NCBI GenBank assembly: GCA_902621205.1
Contig: CACNLH010000002.1
Coordinates: 62,001 to 126,000, forward strand
Direction of reading: 5' to 3'
Length of the DNA stretch: 64,000 bases
DNA from: an uncultured Alphaproteobacteria bacterium
GTDB taxonomy: Bacteria > Pseudomonadota > Alphaproteobacteria > HIMB59
Below are positions 59,721-64,000 of the stretch, piece by piece. Under the pieces are notes generated by a model. The model was not told the origin of the DNA. It saw only the letters and a program-made list of their open reading frames with translations, and did no database searches. Numbering within the stretch: the stretch's first letter is position 1; the number at the start of each line of letters is the position of its first letter. The position numbers and the translations under genes were made by a program.

Positions 59721-60793
59721 AAGATTTTTTTGTTCTGACTCTGTCGATAATGTTCCGCTTCCCAATTTAAAAGAAAGCTCATTTCATTTTCACTTAAATA
59801 TTGAAGATCAACATTATCTGGTATTAGACATAGCAAATCATATATACACCGAATTATTTCAACTGTTCCTCTTAATGCATTATCACGAATTATAACGCCA
59901 TGCCCAATTAAAATTACACATGAGTTGAGGGGTAAAGGCTCTTTGGATATTTTATCTAGCTTCTCAACAAAACCATTAGCTTTTGGATCAAGAGCTAGAA
60001 GTTTTGGTCCAAGAAATACTAAAAAATCAGGTAGAAGCATTCCTTTAGTAAGTTTGTCAATCCAAGGTTGATGAAAGGCGAGATTATTGATTAGATTATC
60101 TTCACAAAATTTAAATCCAGTATTCTTTAGATTAACAATTTTAATTTTAGATTTATTTTTATCGACAATACTAGTTTTATCATTGAATTCTTCTAGGCGA
60201 TATCTTACAAGTTGATTTAGCTTTTTTATTTCCTCTAAATCCTCACCACAAATAATAAGACCATGGTTTTCTAATATAAAAATATTATCCTTCTCTGTCT
60301 TAACTTCCATTATTTTACGACAGAGTTCTATACCAGGTTTAACATATGGTATAAATTTCCAATTAAGATCTGAAAGTAGCTCTTTAAATTTTATGTGGGA
60401 ATTTTTCTGTACAGCTAATGCATTAATATAAATATCATGTGTATGAAAAATATATTTGAAATTAAGAATGGCATGCATTGGGGATTCAATTGATGGACGA
60501 AGCCTTTTTGGAGAATTTATTAAATCTACTGACTTTAGAATATCATCGTAAGAACAGTTATTATTTTTAAGAGCGTTTTTTATTTTAGAAATGCTTACTG
60601 CGACCATTGTTTCTGATGAACCTGTGTCGATAAGCCATTTACCAGATGCCTTAATCCACATTGTATCGCCGTCTTTGATCGAGGTATTTCCCCCAGCTGC
60701 CTGTACCATTGTTCGATCTAATCCTAATTCTTTAGAGTAATTGAGGAAAAGCTCATAATCTTTTGCTGAAATGTTACTACTTTTGCTTATCAT
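59717..60793 (-). CDS. Class II aldolase/adducin-family protein
   Basis: Probably cleaves a sugar phosphate by a zinc-enolate mechanism. Visible are AAGGNTSIKDGDTMWIKASG, zinc ligands in HTHDI and ENHGLIICGED, and a C-terminal NWEAEHYRQSQ. The length (358 from the ATG at 60793) exceeds simple fuculose aldolases (~215) and matches the aldolase half of RhaD-type bifunctional proteins, but the dehydrogenase half is missing. The kinase is translationally coupled downstream. Confidence 0.8.
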   Translation of the reverse strand: MISKSSNISAKDYELFLNYSKELGLDRTMVQAAGGNTSIKDGDTMWIKASGKWLIDTGSSETMVAVSISKIKNALKNNNCSYDDILKSVDLINSPKRLRPSIESPMHAILNFKYIFHTHDIYINALAVQKNSHIKFKELLSDLNWKFIPYVKPGIELCRKIMEVKTEKDNIFILENHGLIICGEDLEEIKKLNQLVRYRLEEFNDKTSIVDKNKSKIKIVNLKNTGFKFCEDNLINNLAFHQPWIDKLTKGMLLPDFLVFLGPKLLALDPKANGFVEKLDKISKEPLPLNSCVILIGHGVIIRDNALRGTVEIIRCIYDLLCLIPDNVDLQYLSENEMSFLLNWEAEHYRQSQNKKIL

Positions 60794-60906
60794 AGAAATT
60801 AGTAAAATTATGGCATTTAAATGAATTTTGAACAATTTAATTTAGTTTCATTTGAAAATAGAATTATTCCTATGAAATTTTTAATGAGCCATTATAAGGT
60901 TAATTC

Positions 60907-61887
60907 ATGAAAATCTTAGTAGTTGGCGGGGCAGGGTATATAGGTTCTCATATGTTAAAACGCTTTCAAGATACTGATTACGAAATAGAAATACTTGATA
61001 ATTTATCAACCGGGTTTGAATTAAATTCTCAAAACTACAAATTACACAATTGTGATTTATCTAATAAAGACCACGTTTATAAAATTCTTAAAGAAAATAA
61101 GTATGAAGTGGTTATGCATTTTGCTTCATCTATAAATGTTGGAGAGTCCTATATTAATCCAAAGAAATATTATGAAAATAACGTTATTAATACACTTAAT
61201 CTTCTTGACTGTATGTTAGAACTAAAAATTCTTAACTTTATATTTTCTTCCACTGCTGCAGTATATGGAGAGCCACAAAACATTCCTATTACAGAGGATG
61301 AAGAGATATCTCCTGTAAACCCTTACGGAAATACAAAGGCCGTTATCGAAAAAGTTTTAAAAGACTATGACAAAGCTTACGGTTTTAGATACATCTCACT
61401 CAGATATTTTAATGCATGCGGAGCTCATATAGATGGCTCAATTGGTGAGAGACATAAACCTGAAACACATCTTATTCCTCTCATTTTACAAACTGCGTCT
61501 GGCAGAAGAGAAAACTTTACTATTTATGGTGACGACTATGATACAAAGGATGGAACTTGCATACGTGACTATATACACGTTATGGACATTGCTGAAGCCC
61601 ACCTTCTATCTTTGGAAAATTTAATGCAAACAAAAAAATCTGATATTTACAACATTGGCAATAGCCAAGGTTTCAGTGTCATGGAAATATTCAATTTAGC
61701 TGAAAAAATCACAAATACTAAAATATCTTTTGAAATATCAGCTAGAAGAAAAGGAGATCCAACGCAATTAATTGCTGATAATAAAAAAATTAAAGATGAA
61801 TTAAATTGGTCTCCTAAATACTCAGATTTGCAAACCATATTAATGACTGCTTGGAAGTGGGAAAAGTATCTGTCAAAGTCCAACTAA
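60907..61887 (+). CDS. galE: UDP-glucose 4-epimerase
   Basis: Interconverts UDP-glucose and UDP-galactose. The 326 residues have NAD loop GGAGYIGSHM, DNLSTG, catalytic Ser/Tyr/Lys in SSTAAVYG and NPYGNTKAVIEK, and RYFNACGAH. GDDYDTKDGTCIRDYIHV is the GalE signature. It is divergent from the aldolase gene across about 110 bases. Could serve galactose use or envelope sugar supply. Confidence 0.93.
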   Translation: MKILVVGGAGYIGSHMLKRFQDTDYEIEILDNLSTGFELNSQNYKLHNCDLSNKDHVYKILKENKYEVVMHFASSINVGESYINPKKYYENNVINTLNLLDCMLELKILNFIFSSTAAVYGEPQNIPITEDEEISPVNPYGNTKAVIEKVLKDYDKAYGFRYISLRYFNACGAHIDGSIGERHKPETHLIPLILQTASGRRENFTIYGDDYDTKDGTCIRDYIHVMDIAEAHLLSLENLMQTKKSDIYNIGNSQGFSVMEIFNLAEKITNTKISFEISARRKGDPTQLIADNKKIKDELNWSPKYSDLQTILMTAWKWEKYLSKSN

Positions 61888-61891
61888 AACC

Positions 61892-61918
61892 TTTATTTTT
61901 AAGCTTTAATAAATTTTT
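61892..61918 (+). terminator. Weak AT-rich terminator after galE
   Basis: TTTATT (61892-61897) can pair with AATAAA (61908-61913) and is followed by TTTTT. Stem strength is low, so this is a marginal call. Confidence 0.3.
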
Positions 61919-61968
61919 CGAAATTAAATACTTATATTTTTGATTTCTAATAGTAGATAATTACTTGT

Positions 61969-61994
61969 ATATTGTCATCGTTATATAACAATAT
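61969..61994. promoter_or_regulatory. Inverted repeat upstream of the sugar-binding protein gene
   Basis: ATATTGT (61969-61975) is repeated inverted as ACAATAT (61988-61994) with a 12-base spacer containing TATAAC, a possible -10. It lies 43 bases before the gene start. It could be an operator for a sugar-responsive repressor, but no regulator gene is in the window. Confidence 0.35.
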
Positions 61995-62036
61995 TACCTT
62001 TATTATCTCAAATTGGTAATTGTAGGAGGAATAAAT

Positions 62037-63278
62037 ATGAGAAAAATCTTAGCTACAATAATTGCTGTAACTAGCTTAGGTTATTCTTCTGCTTTTGCAG
62101 GTACGCTGGTTATCAATACTGACTTAACTGATCCAGCTCCAAAGGCTGCATTTGAATGGGCTTTTAATAAGTTCCAAGAAGAAAATCCTGATGTGACTAT
62201 CGAGGTGAATAACTTTGATCATGAGGGTTACAAACAAGCAATTAGAAATTTTTTAACCACAAATCCACCAGATGTTTTTAACTGGTACGCAGGAAACAGA
62301 ATGTTACCTTTTGTAAGAGCAGGTCTTGTAGAAGACGTATCTGATATTTGGTCTGATACTGGTTGGGTTGATGGAAATTTGACAGAAGGAATGTCCCACG
62401 CAAAAAAACCAATGACAATTGGTGGAAAACAATGGGGTATCCCTTACACTTATTATCAATGGGGTGTATATTACAGAAAAGATCTTTTTGAAGCGAATGG
62501 CATATCAGTACCAACAACTTGGGATGAATTTGTAGCTGCTTGTGCAACACTCAAAGCTGCAGGCATCACTCCAATTACAATTGGATCAAAGTATCTTTGG
62601 ACAACAGCTGGTGTTTTTGACTATTTAAATTTAAGAACAAATGGTTATGAATTTCACATGGCTTTGACAAAAGGAGAGGTTCCATATACAGATCCTAAAG
62701 TTCATGCTGTATTTGATAAATGGGATGAATTAGTCAAACCAGGTTATTTTTTAGAAAATCATGCATCACTAGCTTGGCAGGAAGCAATTCCTCCAATGGT
62801 AAACGGAGAAGCTGCTATGTATGTCATGGGAAATTTCTCAGTAGCGTTATTTAAAGAGGGTGGACTAACTAATGATAATCTTGGTTTTTTCCAATTCCCT
62901 GAGATAACCCCAGGTATTCCAATGGCTGAAGAGGCTCCAACTGATACAATGCATATTGCATCAGGTGCAAAAAACAAGACAGACGCAAAAAGATTCCTAA
63001 TCTTTTTAAGTAGAGCTGATGTTCAAGAAGAGATGAATAAAACTCTTGGACAGTTGCCCGTCAATAGTGGCTCTAAAGTCGATCCAGATCCATTCTTAGA
63101 AGCAGGTTTAAATATGTTAAATAATGCCTACGCTATGGCACAATTTTACGATAGAGATGCTCCTGCAGAAATGGCTTCTGAAGGAATGAAGGGTTTTCAA
63201 GAGTATATGGTGAACCCAGATAGAAGAGACAAAATTCTTGAGCGTTTAGAAAAAGTACGTCAAAGAGTATATAAATAA
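62037..63278 (+). CDS. Sugar ABC transporter substrate-binding protein (family 1)
   Basis: Periplasmic binding protein for a mono- or oligosaccharide. I start at ATG 62037 with AGGAGG at 62024-62029, giving 413 residues with a signal peptide ending SSAFA near residue 22. The body shows typical MalE/UgpB-like pieces: PDVFNWYAGNRMLPFVRAGLV, VYYRKDLFEANGISVPTTWDEF and NGEAAMYVMGNF. The permease follows after a strong stem-loop. The ligand is unknown; the nearby kinase, aldolase and galE suggest a sugar handled by them. Confidence 0.93.
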   Translation: MRKILATIIAVTSLGYSSAFAGTLVINTDLTDPAPKAAFEWAFNKFQEENPDVTIEVNNFDHEGYKQAIRNFLTTNPPDVFNWYAGNRMLPFVRAGLVEDVSDIWSDTGWVDGNLTEGMSHAKKPMTIGGKQWGIPYTYYQWGVYYRKDLFEANGISVPTTWDEFVAACATLKAAGITPITIGSKYLWTTAGVFDYLNLRTNGYEFHMALTKGEVPYTDPKVHAVFDKWDELVKPGYFLENHASLAWQEAIPPMVNGEAAMYVMGNFSVALFKEGGLTNDNLGFFQFPEITPGIPMAEEAPTDTMHIASGAKNKTDAKRFLIFLSRADVQEEMNKTLGQLPVNSGSKVDPDPFLEAGLNMLNNAYAMAQFYDRDAPAEMASEGMKGFQEYMVNPDRRDKILERLEKVRQRVYK

Positions 63279-63289
63279 TTATTGAAATA

Positions 63290-63311
63290 GGGGTGGCCTT
63301 TGTGCCACCCC
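63290..63311 (+). promoter_or_regulatory. Intercistronic stem-loop between binding protein and permease
   Basis: GGGGTGGC (63290-63297) pairs perfectly with GCCACCCC (63304-63311) around CTTTGT. The following bases are CTAAAC, not a T-run, so it probably stabilises the upstream message or gives partial termination. The arrangement parallels the hairpin between pstS and pstC. Confidence 0.7.
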
Positions 63312-63321
63312 CTAAACAAAG

Positions 63322-64000
63322 GTGCCAAGCTCTACTCAAATATCTTATAGAAAATCATCATGGTGGAAGCTTAATCAACAAAGATTAACCCCTTGGATTT
63401 TTTTATTTCCAGGCCTAGTTTTATTTCTCGTTTACGTCATTTGGCCAATATTTAACTCTTTATATATATCTTTGTTACAGTGGGATGGTTTATCACCAGC
63501 AATTTACGTAGGATTTTCAAATTACATTGAATTACTAGATGATGAGTATTTTTATATATCTTTAATAAATAATATTAAGTGGTTAATATTTTTTATGTTG
63601 GCCGTTCCTATCGGACTAGGCTTGGCAATTTTTTTAAACCAAACAATTTTTGGAATTAGGCTAATTAAATCTCTTTTTTTCTTCCCTTTTGTAATCTCTC
63701 AAGTTGTAATTGGAATTATTTTTGCTTGGTTTTATAATCCACGCGGTGTGATTGGACCATTCCTTGAGACAATTGGTCTTGGCAATTACGCAATTTTAGC
63801 AGATGAAGATTTTGCAACTTATGGAATAATTTTTGCAGGCATATATCCACAAATTGCCTACTGTATGATTTTGTATCTTACTGGCTTAAACAATCTTAAT
63901 ACCGATCAAATTGAGGCTGGTAGAATGGATGGTGCTAAAGGTTTCTCTTTATTTAAAAATATTATTTTACCACAACTGAGACCCGCAACATTCTTAGCTA
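63322..64000 (+). CDS. Sugar ABC transporter permease, MalF-like (3' end outside window)
   Basis: First membrane subunit of the sugar importer. The frame opens at GTG 63322, after an in-frame stop at 63313, and is open to the window edge (226 residues visible). It shows a first helix (WIFLFPGLVLFLVYVIWPIF), the family's SLLQWDG, NNIKWLIFFMLAVPIGLGLAI, and the coupling loop EAGRMDGAKGFSLFKNIILPQLRP that contacts the ATPase. Residue spacing matches MalF/UgpA. It is cut off before the last helices. Confidence 0.9.
   Translation, partial: MPSSTQISYRKSSWWKLNQQRLTPWIFLFPGLVLFLVYVIWPIFNSLYISLLQWDGLSPAIYVGFSNYIELLDDEYFYISLINNIKWLIFFMLAVPIGLGLAIFLNQTIFGIRLIKSLFFFPFVISQVVIGIIFAWFYNPRGVIGPFLETIGLGNYAILADEDFATYGIIFAGIYPQIAYCMILYLTGLNNLNTDQIEAGRMDGAKGFSLFKNIILPQLRPATFLA

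Overview
This window is a compact, strongly AT-rich stretch of what looks like a streamlined marine alphaproteobacterial chromosome. The evidence is the gene order (rimI-miaB-phoH-ybeY-corC-lnt; nusA-infB-rbfA-truB-rpsO-pnp; ubiE-coaC-coaB-dut beside mutM-rpsT-dnaA; tsaE-kinase-nucleotidyltransferase-trxA), a RegB/RegA redox system, the fabA-fabB-fabI set, and near-zero intergenic space with many TTG/GTG starts that touch the previous stop. A HIMB59/AEGEAN-169-like or SAR11-like lineage is my inference; no rRNA gene is present to settle it. I found no tRNA, rRNA, CRISPR array, insertion sequence or phage gene.

Region 1 (1-12543) is a phosphate-starvation island: the end of ppk, then phoR, pstS, pstC, pstA, pstB, phoU, phoB and a thioredoxin-type arsenate reductase. 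Next come dgkA and a SET-domain methyltransferase on the minus strand, and a plcP-agt pair that probably swaps phospholipids for glycolipids. A three-repeat Pho box lies before pstS, and 17 identical bases recur between the SET gene and plcP. Region 2 (12540-25715) holds housekeeping RNA, translation and envelope genes, split by a terminator just before nusA. Region 3 (25728-31633, minus strand) runs ubiE, coaC, coaB, dut, moeB-like, fabA, fabB, fabI and a small secreted protein. Region 4 (31632-43399) runs mutM, rpsT, dnaA, dnaN, recF, gyrB, regB, regA and polA.

Region 5 (43406-47502, minus strand) is nrdA-nrdB-glutaredoxin behind a promoter carrying two NrdR-box candidates. Region 6 (47778-53623) is a methyl-cycle cluster (adenosine kinase-like, ahcY, metK) followed by tsaE, an AmgK/MurU-like pair and trxA. 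Region 7 (53678-64000) is accessory. It has a DddP-type DMSP lyase overlapped by an unassigned methyltransferase, a ferredoxin-NADP reductase, a PQQ-type sugar dehydrogenase, a carbohydrate kinase plus class II aldolase, galE, and the start of a sugar ABC transporter.

The most notable points are: the Pho island coupled to lipid remodelling and arsenate reduction; a MutM that has lost all four zinc-finger cysteines; coaBC divided by one in-frame stop; ubiE and mutM sharing a CATG for opposite start codons; a DddP candidate translationally coupled to an unknown methyltransferase; and a structured element of unknown identity at 9745-9816.
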